DNA of 64,000 bases from Pseudomonas beijingensis (GCF_030687295.1 NZ_CP117425.1:930001-994000); one strand, 5' to 3'; positions 45,468-55,710 are shown, numbered from the stretch's first letter. Numbers and translations are program-made. The notes: generated from the sequence alone by a model not told the origin.

Positions 45468-45562
45468 TCCAGCGCAGTTGGCTGATGCGCTTATCGGCGG
45501 GGCGGGTCTGCAAGGCGAGTCTGTGTGATAAAGTGGCGCACTTTTTCGAGGGGGCAGTCACT

Positions 45563-46198
45563 GTGTGGGAATTGGTCAAATCCGGCGGCTGGATGATGTT
45601 GCCGATCATTCTGAGTTCCATCGCGGCACTGGGTATCGTTGCCGAACGCCTGTGGACCCTGCGTGCCAGCCGCGTGACCCCGGAGCATCTGCTCGGGCAG
45701 GTCTGGGTCTGGATCAAGGACAAGCAGCTGAACAAGGACAAGCTCAAGGAGCTGCGGGCCAGCTCGCCGCTCGGGGAGGTCCTCGCCGCTGGCCTGGCGA
45801 ACTCCAAGCATGGTCGCGAGATCATGAAGGAGTGCATCGAGGAAGCCGCCGCCCGGGTCATCCATGAACTGGAACGCTACATCAGTACCCTGGGCACCAT
45901 CGCCGCCATGTCCCCGCTGCTGGGCCTGCTGGGAACGGTGCTGGGCATGATCGACATCTTCAGCGCGTTTACCGGCTCCGGCATGACCACGAATGCCGCG
46001 GTACTGGCGGGCGGGATTTCCAAGGCCCTGATCACCACCGCCGCCGGCCTGATGGTCGGTATCCCTGCCGTGTTCTTCCATCGGTTCCTGCAACGCCGCG
46101 TCGACGAGCTGGTGGTCGGCATGGAGCAGGAAGCCATCAAGCTGGTCGAGGTGGTGCAGGGTGATCGTGACGTGGACCTGGCTGGGGGCAAGCAGTGA
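45563..46198 (+). CDS. exbB: MotA/TolQ/ExbB proton channel protein
   Basis: A 211-residue inner-membrane protein with three helices and the ExbB/TolQ core (STLGTIAAMSPLLGLLGTVLGMIDIFSAF ... ISKALITTAAGLMVGIPAVFFHRFL). It starts at the GTG at 45563, eight bases after GAGGGGG. Paired with ExbD, it uses the proton gradient to energise outer-membrane processes. In Pseudomonas this exbB-exbD pair precedes lpxK, as here. The stop overlaps the exbD start by four bases. Confidence 0.92.
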   Translation: MWELVKSGGWMMLPIILSSIAALGIVAERLWTLRASRVTPEHLLGQVWVWIKDKQLNKDKLKELRASSPLGEVLAAGLANSKHGREIMKECIEEAAARVIHELERYISTLGTIAAMSPLLGLLGTVLGMIDIFSAFTGSGMTTNAAVLAGGISKALITTAAGLMVGIPAVFFHRFLQRRVDELVVGMEQEAIKLVEVVQGDRDVDLAGGKQ

Positions 46199-46623
46199 AA
46201 TTCCGCCGCAAGCCACGGGAAAACATCGAGATCAACCTCGCGTCGCTGATCGACGTGGTGTTCATCCTGTTGCTGTTTTTCGTCGTGACCACCACGTTCA
46301 CCCGGGAAACCCAGCTCAAGGTTGAATTGCCGCAAGCCGTCAGCGGCTCGCCGGCCGAAGACCAGCAACTGAAGAACCTCGAAGTCACCATCAGCGCCGA
46401 AGGGGCGTTCTCGGTGAATAACCAGTTGCTGCCCAAGAGCGACCTGGCGAGCCTGATCGAGGCCCTGCAGAAAGAGTCCGGCGGCGATACCAACCTGCCG
46501 CTGTCCATCAGCGCCGACGGCAAGACCCCTCATCAATCGGTGATCACCGCCATGGACGCGGCCGGCAAGCTCGGTTTCAGCCATCTGCGCATGACCACGG
46601 TCGAGGCGGCGCCCGCACCCTGA
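46195..46623 (+). CDS. exbD: biopolymer transport protein ExbD/TolR
   Basis: A 142-residue protein with one N-terminal membrane helix carrying the proton-relay aspartate ([23 protein letters not shown]) and a periplasmic domain ending [13 protein letters not shown]. It starts at a GTG within the exbB stop. It works with ExbB; a TonB partner is not encoded here. The stop overlaps the lpxK start. Confidence 0.93.
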   Translation: MKFRRKPRENIEINLASLIDVVFILLLFFVVTTTFTRETQLKVELPQAVSGSPAEDQQLKNLEVTISAEGAFSVNNQLLPKSDLASLIEALQKESGGDTNLPLSISADGKTPHQSVITAMDAAGKLGFSHLRMTTVEAAPAP

Positions 46624-47633
46624 TGGCCATGTCCGATCGATTGCTTGCCGCGTGGTATGAAGGCCACCCGGCCCTGACCCTGCTGCGGCCGCTGGAGTGG
46701 TTGTACCGGCGGGTGGTGGTGGGCAAGCGCGAGCGTTTCCTGGCGGGTGAAGGCCAGATCTACCAGCCCCCCGTGCCGTTGGTGGTGGTGGGCAACATCA
46801 CGGTGGGTGGCACTGGCAAGACGCCGTTGATCCTGTGGATGATCCAGCACTGCCAGCGCAGTGGCTTGCGGGTCGGGGTGGTCAGCCGGGGCTATGGTGC
46901 CAAGCCGCCGCAACTGCCGTGGCGGGTCAGGGCCGAGCAGGGTGCCGACGTCGCGGGGGACGAGCCGCTGCTGATCGTCCAGCGCACGGGCGTGCCGTTG
47001 ATGATCGATCCCGATCGCAGCCGCGCGGTCCAGGCGCTGGTGGAGAGCGAACCGCTGGACCTGATCCTGTCCGACGACGGCATGCAGCATTATCGGCTGG
47101 CCCGGGACCTTGAACTGGTGCTGATCGACAGCGCTCGCGGCCTGGGCAACCGCCGTTGCCTGCCCGCCGGGCCGCTGCGCGAACCGGTCGAGCGCCTGCA
47201 ATCGGTCGACGCCGTGCTGTACAACGGCGCCAGTACCGACCGCGAAGACGGCTTCGCCTTCCAATTGCTTCCCACCGAACTGGTGAACCTGGCCAGTGGC
47301 GAGCGCCGTCCTCTCGACCATTTTCCACCCGGCCAGGCCCTGCACGCCGTGGCCGGCATCGGCAACCCCCAGCGTTTCTTCAAGACCCTCGAAACGCTAC
47401 ACTGGCGGCCAATACCGCACGGGTTTGCCGACCATGCCGAATACAGCGCCCAAGCCTTGAACTTCACGCCATCCCTGCCGGTGGTCATGACGGAAAAAGA
47501 CGCGGTCAAATGCCGTGCTTTCGCCGCGCCTGACTGGTGGTACCTGGCGGTGGACGCCGCGCCGTCGCCGGCCTTTGTGGCCTGGTTCGATGCGCAATTG
47601 ATGCGCCTGTTACCGGATCGGCTCGTGCCTTAA
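46623..47633 (+). CDS. lpxK: tetraacyldisaccharide 4'-kinase
   Basis: A 336-residue membrane-associated kinase that phosphorylates the 4' position of the lipid A disaccharide. It has the P-loop VGGTGKTP near residue 60, [35 protein letters not shown] and late EKDAVKCR, all LpxK hallmarks. It sits between exbD and the ycaR-kdsB pair in the conserved envelope cluster. Confidence 0.97.
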   Translation: MAMSDRLLAAWYEGHPALTLLRPLEWLYRRVVVGKRERFLAGEGQIYQPPVPLVVVGNITVGGTGKTPLILWMIQHCQRSGLRVGVVSRGYGAKPPQLPWRVRAEQGADVAGDEPLLIVQRTGVPLMIDPDRSRAVQALVESEPLDLILSDDGMQHYRLARDLELVLIDSARGLGNRRCLPAGPLREPVERLQSVDAVLYNGASTDREDGFAFQLLPTELVNLASGERRPLDHFPPGQALHAVAGIGNPQRFFKTLETLHWRPIPHGFADHAEYSAQALNFTPSLPVVMTEKDAVKCRAFAAPDWWYLAVDAAPSPAFVAWFDAQLMRLLPDRLVP

Positions 47634-47656
47634 CACCTTTTACCAAGGGGAATTCC

Positions 47657-47842
47657 ATGGACACCAAACTGCTCGATATTCTGGCCTGCCCGGTCTGCAA
47701 AGGCCCGCTCAAGCTCAGCGCTGACAAGACCGAACTGATTAGCAAGGGCGCCGGCCTGGCCTACCCGATTCGCGACGGCATCCCGGTGATGCTCGAAAGC
47801 GAAGCCCGCACCCTGACCACCGACGAGCGCCTGGATAAATGA
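47657..47842 (+). CDS. Trm112/YcaR family protein
   Basis: A 61-residue protein ([20 protein letters not shown] ... [16 protein letters not shown]) of the Trm112/UPF0434 family, always next to kdsB in this cluster. Only one CxxC pair is present, so strong zinc binding is unlikely. AAGGGG lies upstream of the ATG. Its TGA overlaps the kdsB ATG by four bases. Confidence 0.93.
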   Translation: MDTKLLDILACPVCKGPLKLSADKTELISKGAGLAYPIRDGIPVMLESEARTLTTDERLDK

Positions 47843-48603
47843 CCACCGCCTTTACCGTTGTCATTCCGTCGCGCTTTGCCTCGACGCGCCTGCCCGGCAA
47901 ACCGTTGCTGTCGATCGCCGGCAAGCCGATGATCCAGCACGTCTGGGAACAGGCCTGTAAAAGCAGCGCCCAGCGCGTGGTGGTGGCGACTGACGATGCG
48001 CGGATCGTCGAGGCCTGCAAAGGCTTTGGCGCCGAGGTCGTGCTGACTCGCGAAGACCATAATTCCGGCACTGATCGCCTGGCGGAGGTCGCGGCGAAGC
48101 TCGGTCTTGCCGCCGACGCGATCATCGTCAATGTGCAAGGTGACGAGCCGTTGATCCCGCCGAGCGTGATCGATCAGGTCGCCGCCAACCTTGCGGCCCA
48201 CACCGAAGCGCGCATGGCCACCCTGGCCGAGCCGATCGAGGATGTGCAAACCCTGTTCAACCCTAACGTGGTCAAGGTGGTCAGCGACCTCAATGGCCTG
48301 GCGTTGTCCTTCAGCCGTTCGACGTTGCCCTGGGCGCGGGACGCATTCGCCCAAGACCGCGACGTGCTGCCGGAGGGCGTGCCGTACCGCCGTCATATCG
48401 GCATCTACGCCTACCGCGCCGGCTTTCTCCAGGACTTCGTCGCCTGGGGCCCGTGCTGGCTGGAAAACACTGAAGCCCTGGAACAGTTGCGAGCCCTGTG
48501 GCATGGCGTGCGGATCCATGTCGCCGATGCGCTGATCGCCCCGCCGACCGGTGTCGACACGGCCGAAGACCTCGAGCGCGTTCGTCGCCTGCTGGAGGCC
48601 TGA
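47839..48603 (+). CDS. kdsB: 3-deoxy-manno-octulosonate cytidylyltransferase
   Basis: A 254-residue cytoplasmic enzyme that activates KDO as CMP-KDO for LPS core synthesis. It has [16 protein letters not shown] near the N-terminus, [21 protein letters not shown] and [13 protein letters not shown], and a C-terminal [12 protein letters not shown]. It is overlapped at both ends by its neighbours (ycaR and the phosphatase), so the unit is translationally coupled. Confidence 0.97.
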   Translation: MTTAFTVVIPSRFASTRLPGKPLLSIAGKPMIQHVWEQACKSSAQRVVVATDDARIVEACKGFGAEVVLTREDHNSGTDRLAEVAAKLGLAADAIIVNVQGDEPLIPPSVIDQVAANLAAHTEARMATLAEPIEDVQTLFNPNVVKVVSDLNGLALSFSRSTLPWARDAFAQDRDVLPEGVPYRRHIGIYAYRAGFLQDFVAWGPCWLENTEALEQLRALWHGVRIHVADALIAPPTGVDTAEDLERVRRLLEA

Positions 48604-49067
48604 TGCGGGTCCTGTTCGTCTGCCTCGGCAATATTTGCCGCTCGCCTACCGCCGAAGGCATCTTGCGCCACAAGTTGCGCGAGGCCGGGCTGGCCGGGCA
48701 GGTGGAAGTCGCTTCCGCCGGTACCGGTGACTGGCATGTCGGCAAGGCGCCGGACAAGCGCAGCCAGGCCGCCGCCCTGAGGCGTGGCTACGACTTGTCG
48801 GCCCAGCGCGCGCAACAGGTGACGCGCGCCGACTTCGCCGCCTATGACCTGATCCTGGCGATGGACAGCAGCAACCTGCGCAATCTCCAGGCCCTGCAAC
48901 CGGCCAATGGCAAGGCCGAGTTGGATCTGTTCCTGCGGCGATACGAAGCCGAAATCGACGATGTGCCGGACCCGTACTACGACGGCGAGCAGGGCTTCGA
49001 GCAGGTGCTGGACCTGATCGAGCGCGCCACGGATCGCCTGGTGATCGAATTGAAGGGGCGGTTATGA
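48603..49067 (+). CDS. low-molecular-weight protein tyrosine phosphatase
   Basis: A 154-residue LMW-PTP with the active-site loop VCLGNICRSPTAEG (Cys-x5-Arg-Ser) at the N-terminus and the general-acid aspartate in DVPDPYYDG near residue 123. It starts at the ATG at 48603, directly on the kdsB stop. The physiological substrate is unknown; in this envelope cluster a role in polysaccharide control is possible. It overlaps murB by four bases. Confidence 0.95.
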   Translation: MRVLFVCLGNICRSPTAEGILRHKLREAGLAGQVEVASAGTGDWHVGKAPDKRSQAAALRRGYDLSAQRAQQVTRADFAAYDLILAMDSSNLRNLQALQPANGKAELDLFLRRYEAEIDDVPDPYYDGEQGFEQVLDLIERATDRLVIELKGRL

Positions 49068-50083
49068 CCTTGCAGGTACGGGCGGGCGTCAGCCTCAAGC
49101 CCTTCAACAGCTTTGGCGTGGACGTCAGCGCCCGGTTATTCGCCGAAGCCCACGACGATGGCGATGTTCGCCAGGCCTTGGCCTATGCCAGCGAGCATGC
49201 CGTGCCGTTGCTGGTGATCGGCGGTGGCAGCAACCTGTTGCTGACCGGCGACATCGACGCCTTGGTGGTGCGCATGGCCAGCCAGGGGATCCGCCTGCTC
49301 AGCGATAACGGTGAGCAGGTGGTGGTCGAGGCCGAAGCCGGGGAACCCTGGCATCCCTTCGTCCAGCACACGCTGGCGCAAGGCTGGTCGGGCCTGGAAA
49401 ACCTCAGCCTGATTCCCGGTACTGTCGGTGCGGCACCGATGCAAAACATTGGCGCCTATGGCGTGGAGATCAAGGATGTCTTCGCTGGCCTCACCGCGCT
49501 GGATCGCCTGACCGGTGAACTGCGTGAGTTCACCTTGGAAGAGTGCTGTTTTGCCTACCGCGACAGCGTGTTCAAGCAGCAGGCGGGACGCTGGTTGATC
49601 CTGCGGGTGCGTTTCGCCCTCAGTCGCGCCGCGCACTTGCACCTGGAGTACGGCCCAGTCCGCCAGCGATTGACCGAACAAGGCATCGATCAGCCGACGC
49701 CCACGGACGTGAGCCGGGCCATCTGCAGCATCCGCAGCGAAAAACTCCCCGACCCGGCCGTGCTGGGCAATGCCGGCAGCTTCTTCAAGAATCCGCTGGT
49801 GCCGGCCACGCACGTGGCACACCTCAAGCAGCAGTACCCCGATCTGGTGGCTTATCCACAGCCTGGGGGGCAGATGAAAATCGCCGCCGGCTGGCTGATC
49901 GAACGGGCCGGCTGGAAGGGCTTTCGTGAGGGTGATGCCGGTGTGCATAAGTTGCAGGCGTTGGTGCTGGTCAACTACGGCAACGCCACGGGCCCGCAAC
50001 TGTTGGACCTGGCCCTGCGCATCCAGAAAGACATTGCCGAACGTTTCCAGGTCGAGTTGGAAATGGAACCCAATCGGTACTGA
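49064..50083 (+). CDS. murB: UDP-N-acetylenolpyruvoylglucosamine reductase
   Basis: A 339-residue FAD-dependent type I MurB that reduces the enolpyruvyl group to make UDP-MurNAc for peptidoglycan. It has LKPFNSFGVDVSA at the N-terminus, LVIGGGSNLLLTGD, PGTVGAAPMQNIGAYG, the catalytic serine in LGNAGSFFKNPLV and a glutamate near the end (FQVELEMEP). It is the last gene of the envelope cluster, followed by a terminator. Confidence 0.97.
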   Translation: MTLQVRAGVSLKPFNSFGVDVSARLFAEAHDDGDVRQALAYASEHAVPLLVIGGGSNLLLTGDIDALVVRMASQGIRLLSDNGEQVVVEAEAGEPWHPFVQHTLAQGWSGLENLSLIPGTVGAAPMQNIGAYGVEIKDVFAGLTALDRLTGELREFTLEECCFAYRDSVFKQQAGRWLILRVRFALSRAAHLHLEYGPVRQRLTEQGIDQPTPTDVSRAICSIRSEKLPDPAVLGNAGSFFKNPLVPATHVAHLKQQYPDLVAYPQPGGQMKIAAGWLIERAGWKGFREGDAGVHKLQALVLVNYGNATGPQLLDLALRIQKDIAERFQVELEMEPNRY

Positions 50084-50104
50084 GCCGTCTCCACGCAGCA
50101 CCTG

Positions 50105-50164
50105 AAAAAGCGCCCTGCACACCCAGCACACGAGTATTTGTGCAGGATTGTGCAGGGCGTTTTG
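50105..50164 (+). terminator. rho-independent terminator after murB
   Basis: The stem AAAAGCGCCCTGCACA / TGTGCAGGGCGTTTT with a loop of about 29 bases containing an inner TGTGCAGG stem is followed by a T-run. It ends the exbB-murB operon. Confidence 0.8.
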
Positions 50165-50348
50165 CTTGATCCTGGGTTAATTTAGTTCGCTAACGATGCG
50201 ACCATCGCATCCCAAAGGCCCGATGCAGACGCCTGTGTGCGTTTGCATAAGAGAGCCCGATCAGCCTGAGCCAGTCTGCGACAACCGAACCGTTACCTAA
50301 GCGGCAGATTGCTCGACCCCATAACTCGATAACTATGCGGGCGTGCCC

Positions 50349-50819
50349 ATGATTACCCTGAAACTCAATGGAAAAGACCATCAACTGGATGTGACCGAGG
50401 ACATGCCGCTGCTGTGGGCTATCCGGGATGTGGCCGGTTACAACGGCACCAAATTCGGCTGCGGCATGGGCCTGTGTGGCGCCTGCACCATCCACATCGA
50501 CGGCGCCCCGGCGCGCAGTTGCATCACGCCAATCGGCTCGGTGAAAGGGCAGGACGTCAGCACCATCGACGGGCTTCACGCCGACCCGGTCGGGCAAGTC
50601 GTCCAGAAGGCCTGGCTCGACACTGCGGTGGCTCAGTGCGGTTACTGCCAGGGCGGACAGATCATGTCTGCTACCGCGTTGCTCAAGACCAACCCCAACC
50701 CGAGCGATGAGCAAATCGAAGAAGCCATGGTCGGCAACATCTGCCGCTGCGGCACCTACAACCGGATCAAGACCGCGATCCGCCAGGCTTCCACTCACCT
50801 GAAGGAGGCCAAGGCATGA
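50349..50819 (+). CDS. (2Fe-2S)-binding subunit of Mo-hydroxylase (isoquinoline 1-oxidoreductase alpha type)
   Basis: A 156-residue small subunit of the xanthine-oxidase family. The plant-type 2Fe-2S site is CGMGLCGACTIH near residues 38-50 with a later Cys. The second cluster has CGYCQGGQ and CRCGTYNRIKTAI near 99-143. It transfers electrons from the Mo cofactor subunit encoded next (four-base overlap). There is no FAD subunit, as in isoquinoline 1-oxidoreductase and aldehyde oxidases of this group. The natural substrate is unknown. The ATG at 50349 is preferred; a GTG at 50343 is possible. Confidence 0.93.
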   Translation: MITLKLNGKDHQLDVTEDMPLLWAIRDVAGYNGTKFGCGMGLCGACTIHIDGAPARSCITPIGSVKGQDVSTIDGLHADPVGQVVQKAWLDTAVAQCGYCQGGQIMSATALLKTNPNPSDEQIEEAMVGNICRCGTYNRIKTAIRQASTHLKEAKA

Positions 50820-53133
50820 GCCGCTTGCCCGATGATTTCGTGCTGAGCAATCTCAGCCGCCGTGGTTTCCTCAAGGGCGCGAGCGCCACCGGCATGCTGG
50901 TGCTGGCGGCCACGTGGGGCCTGCCGGATGCCTTTGCCGAGGAAAAGAAATTCGGCGCCGAGGGCATGCCCCATGGTGCGGTCGACGACCCGAAGGTTTA
51001 CGTCAGCATTGCCACCGATGGCAGCGTGACCGTGATCTGCAACCGTTCGGAAATGGGCCAGGGCGTGCGCACCAGCCTGAGTATGGTGGTCGCCGACGAA
51101 CTGGATGCTGACTGGGCGCTTGTCAAGGTCAAGCAGGCGCCGGCCGATGAGGCGCGTTTCGGCAACCAGGACACCGACGGTTCGCGCAGCATGCGTCACT
51201 GGTACGAACCGATGCGCCGTTGCGGGGCCGCCGCCCGGACCATGCTGGAACTGGCCGCCGCTGCGCAGTGGGAAGGTGCCGGTGAGTGAATGCCGTGCGC
51301 AACTGCACAAAGTGCTGCACCAGCCTTCGGGGCGTGAACTGGGTTACGGCGAATTGGCCGCCGCCGCCAGTGCCTTGCCAGTGCCGGCCCGTGACAGCTT
51401 GCGTCTCAAGCAGCCGTCCGAGTTCCGCTACATCGGCAAGGAAGCGAGCCGGGCAATCGATGGCGCGGACATCGTCAACGGTCGTGCCGTGTTTGGTGCC
51501 GATGTGCATTTCGACGGCATGCTCTATGCGGTCATCGCGCGTCCGCCGGTCTATGGCGGCAAGGTCAAGAGCGTGGACAGTAGCGCGGCGCTGAAGGTAC
51601 CGGGCGTGGTCAAGGTGGTGCAGATCGAAGGGCGCCCGCTGCCTTCGGAGTTCCAGCCGTTTGGGCGGCGTGGCGGTGGTGGCGAAGAACACCTGGGCGG
51701 CGATCAAGGGCCGCGAGGCGCTGAAAATCCAGTGGGACGACGGCCCGAATGCCGGTTATGACTCCATTGCCTATCGCAAGGAGCTGGAAGCGGCGGCCCT
51801 CAAACCCGGAAAAGTCGTGCGCAGCAGCGGTGATCTCGACGACGCGTTGGCCACGGCTGATTCGACGTTGGAAGCGTCGTATTACTTGCCGCATTTGTCC
51901 CAGTCCCCCATGGAGCCGATGGTTGCTGTTGCCCGGTTCAAGGACGGCCAATGCGAAGCCTGGGCACCGAGCCAGGCGCCGCAGGTGACCCGTGAGCGTG
52001 TCGCCGAACGCCTGGGCATTCCTTTCGAGAAAGTCACGGTGAACATCACGTTGCTGGGCGGCGGTTTCGGACGCAAGTCCAAACCTGACTTTGTCGTCGA
52101 AGCGGCGGTGCTGGCCAAGGAATTTCCAGGCCAGCCAATACGGGTGCAATGGACCCGCGAGGACGATATTCACCACTCGTATTTCCATACCGTATCGGCC
52201 GAATACCTCAAGGCTGGCCTGAACAAGGACGGCATGCCGTCCGGTTGGCTGCACCGCACCGTAGCCCCGAGCATCACGGCACTGTTTGCACCGGGCATGA
52301 CTCACGAGGCGCCGTTCGAAATAGGTATGGGCGTGACCAACATGGCCTACGCCATCCCCAACCTGCGCCTGGAAAACCCCGAAGCGGTGGCCCATGCCCG
52401 GGTGGGCTGGTACCGCTCGGTGTCGAACATTCCCCATGGTTTTGCGATCCAGAGTTTCATCGACGAACTGGCCCACAAGGCCGGCCAGGATCCGCTGAAG
52501 TACCAGGTCAAATTGCTCGGGCCGGATCGTAAGATCGATCCGCGCACCTTGAGCGAAGAATGGAACTACGGCGAATCCCCTGAGCGTTACCCGATTGATA
52601 CGGCGCGGATTCGCACGGTGCTGGAAACCGCCGCGAAGGCCGCCGGTTGGGGGCGGGAGCTGCCCAAGGGCCGTGGCCTGGGGCTGGCGGTGCACTACAG
52701 CTTTGTCACTTACGTGGCGGCGGTGCTCGAGGTGGAGGTCAAGGACGATGGCACGGTGATCGTGCACAAGGCGGACATTGCCGTAGACTGCGGCCCGCAG
52801 ATCAACCCCGAGCGCATCCGCTCCCAGTTCGAGGGCGCCTGCGTCATGGGCCTGGGCAATGCGATGGTGGGTGAAATCAGCTTCAAGGACGGCAAGGTGC
52901 AGCAGGACAACTTCCACATGTACGAGGTGGCGCGCATGTCCCTGGCGCCCAAGGAAGTGGCCGTGCACCTGGTCACGCCGCCGGGGGAGGTGCCGTTGGG
53001 CGGTGTCGGCGAGCCGGGCGTGCCGCCGATTGCGCCGGCCCTGTGCAACGCCATTTTCGCCGCCACCGGTCAGCGTATCCGTAATCTGCCTGTGCGCTAT
53101 CAGCTGCAAGGCTGGCAACAGGCCAAGGCCTGA
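50816..53133 (+). pseudogene. Mo-cofactor subunit of isoquinoline 1-oxidoreductase-type enzyme, two frame breaks
   Basis: The repaired product has about 771 residues. A twin-arginine signal (LSRRGFLKGASATGMLVLAA) near residue 15 points to periplasmic location with its folded cofactor. The molybdopterin-binding part includes NRSEMGQGVRTSLSMV, LGGGFGRKSKPDFVVEA and late GVGEPGVPPIAPALCNAI with the likely catalytic Glu. Extra bases at 51270-51272 (GGG) and 51660-51662 (TTT) break the frame; removing one base at each restores family sequence (AAAQWKVPVSEC; QPLGGVAVVAKNTW). A sequencing error is likely. It is downstream of the 2Fe-2S subunit and upstream of XdhC. Confidence 0.9.
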
Positions 53134-54104
53134 TGGACAGCGTCGATCTGAACGTCCTGCGCAGCGTGCTGGAGTGGCGCCGCGCCGGGCAGCGGGTGGT
53201 GTTGTTCACCGTGGTCCAGACCTGGGGCACCGCGCCCAGGCCGCCGGGGGCGATGCTGGCCCTGCGCGAAGATGGCGTGGTGATCGGTTCGGTGTCGGGC
53301 GGTTGTGTCGAAGATGACCTGATCGCCCGGTTGCACGACGGCCGCATTCCTGCGGACGGTCCGCCGGTGCAACTGATCACCTATGGCGTCACCCGCGAAG
53401 AAGCGGCGCGCTTCGGCCTGCCGTGCGGCGGTACGTTGCGCCTGACCGAAGAGCGGGTGGGCGATCCGCACTGGGTCGCAGAGCTGCTGGAGCGCTGCGA
53501 GGCCCATGAGATCGTCGCCCGTGAGCTGACGATCACCACCGGCAATGTGGTCCTGGTCTCGGCCAGCAAGACCGACGCCCTGGTGTTCGATGGGCAGGTG
53601 CTGCGGGCCATTTACGGCCCACGTTGGCGGCTATTGCTGATCGGCGCCGGACAATTGTCGCGCTACGTGGCGGAAATGGCCCGACTGCTGGACTTCGAAG
53701 TGCTGATTTGCGATCCGCGCAAGGAGTTTGTCTATGGTTGGGAAGAGCAGCATGGGCGCTTTGTCTCGGGGATGCCCGACGAAGCCGTGTTGAGCATCCA
53801 GACCGACGAGCGCACGGCCATTGTGGCCTTGACCCATGATCCACGCCTGGACGACATGGCGCTGCTCACGGCCCTGGACTCCAAGGCTTTTTATGTCGGT
53901 GCCCTGGGTTCGCGGGTCAACAGCCAGAAACGTCGGGACAACCTGGCTCAGCTAGGCTTGTCTGCAGAGGCGATTGGCCGCTTGTATGGACCGATCGGCT
54001 TGCACATCGGCAGCCACACCCCGGCGGAAATCGCCTTGTCGCTGCTGGCCGAAATCGTGGCGATCAAAAATGGCGTGGCACCGCGGCAGAAAAAAACGCT
54101 GTAA
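53133..54104 (+). CDS. XdhC family Mo-cofactor insertion protein
   Basis: A 323-residue XdhC/CoxI-type chaperone that binds the molybdenum cofactor, promotes its sulfuration and passes it to a Mo-hydroxylase. The N-terminal domain has GSVSGGCVEDDLIARL and the C-terminal Rossmann part has LLLIGAGQLSRYVAEMA and YVGALGSRVNSQKR. It starts at the stop of the large subunit and precedes the MobA-like gene by 20 bases, so the cluster makes its own maturation factors. Confidence 0.94.
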   Translation: MDSVDLNVLRSVLEWRRAGQRVVLFTVVQTWGTAPRPPGAMLALREDGVVIGSVSGGCVEDDLIARLHDGRIPADGPPVQLITYGVTREEAARFGLPCGGTLRLTEERVGDPHWVAELLERCEAHEIVARELTITTGNVVLVSASKTDALVFDGQVLRAIYGPRWRLLLIGAGQLSRYVAEMARLLDFEVLICDPRKEFVYGWEEQHGRFVSGMPDEAVLSIQTDERTAIVALTHDPRLDDMALLTALDSKAFYVGALGSRVNSQKRRDNLAQLGLSAEAIGRLYGPIGLHIGSHTPAEIALSLLAEIVAIKNGVAPRQKKTL

Positions 54105-54124
54105 GCCGTGGGTAAGGAGGGCGT

Positions 54125-54715
54125 ATGAGCGAGTCGATTGGCGTGATCATCCTGGCGGCTGGAACGGGCAGCCGTTTTCGCCAGATTGCAGGCCCCGACA
54201 AGGATAAATTGCTCGCCGATTGCACCGGGCGCGACGGTGCCGTGCGCTCGGTGATTGAACAGGTGCTGGTGAATCTGCCGGCCTCCCTGGAAAAGCGCGT
54301 GTTGGTGACGAGCAAGAATCGGCCGCAAGCCATTCGCATGGCCCAGGCCTATGGATGTAGTTGCGTGGAATTGGACTCCCCCGGCCTGGGCGACAGCATT
54401 GCCGCCGGTGTCCAGGCCTGCCCGGACCTTGATGGCTGGCTGATTTTGCTGGGCGACATGCCGTTCATCTTGCCGTCGAGCATTGAGCAGGTGGCGGCGG
54501 GGATTCGCGCGGATGGCATCAGCGTGCCGGTCCTCGCAGGTGAGTATGGGCATCCGGTAGGATTTGGTCGTGGATTTGGGCCGAAACTGATGGCGCTGAC
54601 CGGGGATCGCGGCGCAAAGGTATTGTTTGCCGGGGCGCAGGTGGTCGAAGTGCCGGTGGACGATCCTGGCGTTGTTTGGGATGTCGATGTGCCAGAAGCA
54701 CTGACCTTCAAATAA
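54125..54715 (+). CDS. MobA/MocA-like nucleotidyltransferase
   Basis: A 196-residue NTP-transferase with IILAAGTGSRF at the N-terminus, DKDKLLADC (lysine pair) and LLGDMPFILPSSI (metal-binding Asp). In this position it probably makes the cytosine or guanine dinucleotide form of the molybdenum cofactor for the adjacent oxidoreductase (MocA-like), inferred from context. A good AAGGAGG ribosome site precedes the ATG. A REP array follows. Confidence 0.9.
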   Translation: MSESIGVIILAAGTGSRFRQIAGPDKDKLLADCTGRDGAVRSVIEQVLVNLPASLEKRVLVTSKNRPQAIRMAQAYGCSCVELDSPGLGDSIAAGVQACPDLDGWLILLGDMPFILPSSIEQVAAGIRADGISVPVLAGEYGHPVGFGRGFGPKLMALTGDRGAKVLFAGAQVVEVPVDDPGVVWDVDVPEALTFK

Positions 54716-54731
54716 CAGACGACGCAAAACC

Positions 54732-55652
54732 CTGTGGGAGCGGGCTTGCTCGCGAAAGCGGTCTGACATTCACCATTGAGGCAAGCTGGCCCGCCGCCTT
54801 CGCGAGCAAGCCCGCTCCCACATTGGATTTTCAGTGGATATAAAACCTGTGCCGACCCCAGCCCTCCCTGTGGGAGCGAGCTTGCTCGCGATAGCGGTCT
54901 GACATTCACCATTGAGGCAAGCTGACCCACCGCCTTCGCGAGCAGGCTCGCTCCCACACTGGATCTTTCAGTGGATATAAAACCTGTGCCGACCCCAGCC
55001 CTCCCTGTGGGAGCGAGCTTGCTCGCGATAGCGGTCTGACATTCACCATTGAGGCAAGCTGACCCACCGCCTTCGCGAGCAAGCTCGCTCCCACACTGGA
55101 TCTTTCAGTGGATATAAAACCTGTGCCGACCCCAGCCCTCCCCGTGGGAGCGAGCTAGCTCGCGATAGCGGCCTGACATTCACCATTGATGCAGGCTGAC
55201 CCGCCGCCTTCGCGAGCAAGCTCGCTCCCACACTGGATCTTTCAGTGGATATAAAACCTGTGCCGACCCCAGCCCTCCCTGTGGGAGCGAGCTTGCTCGC
55301 GATAGCGGTCTGACATTCACCATTGAGGCAAGCTGACCCGCCGCCTTCGCGAGCAAGCTCGCTCCCACACTGGATCTTTCAGTGGATATAAAACCTGTGC
55401 CGACCCCAGCCCTCCCTGTGGGAGCGAGCTTGCTCGCGATAGCGGCCTGACATTCACCATTGATGCAGGCTGACCCGCCGCCTTCGCGAGCAAGCTCGCT
55501 CCCACACTGGATCTTTCAGTGGATATAAAACCTGTGCCGACCCCAGCCCTCCCTGTGGGAGCGAGCTTGCTCGCGATAGCGGCCTGACATTCACCGTTGA
55601 TGCAAGCTGGCCCGCCGCCTTCGCGAGCAAGCCCGCTCCCACATTGGATTTT
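54732..55652 (+). repeat. tandem REP array, seven units of about 137 bases
   Basis: Seven consecutive units start near 54734, 54870, 55007, 55144, 55281, 55418 and 55555. Each contains an inverted pair of the GTGGGAGCGAGCTTGCTCGC palindrome around a spacer with TGACATTCACCATTGA, then a linker ending CCTGTGCCGACCCCAGCCCT. Units differ by scattered single bases; the outermost arms carry the GAGCGGGC variant. The regular period shows amplification by tandem duplication. Confidence 0.95.
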
Positions 55653-55710
55653 CAGTGGATGTAAGTCTTGTGCCCAACCCACCCCCTTCTGTGGATAAGT
55701 CTGAAGGCAT

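Noticed and set aside
54732..55652. Possible CRISPR array or small protein family in the 137-base repeats
   Set aside because: Spacer-equivalent parts are themselves repeated, so there is no spacer diversity; the encoded 62-residue frames are REP translations.
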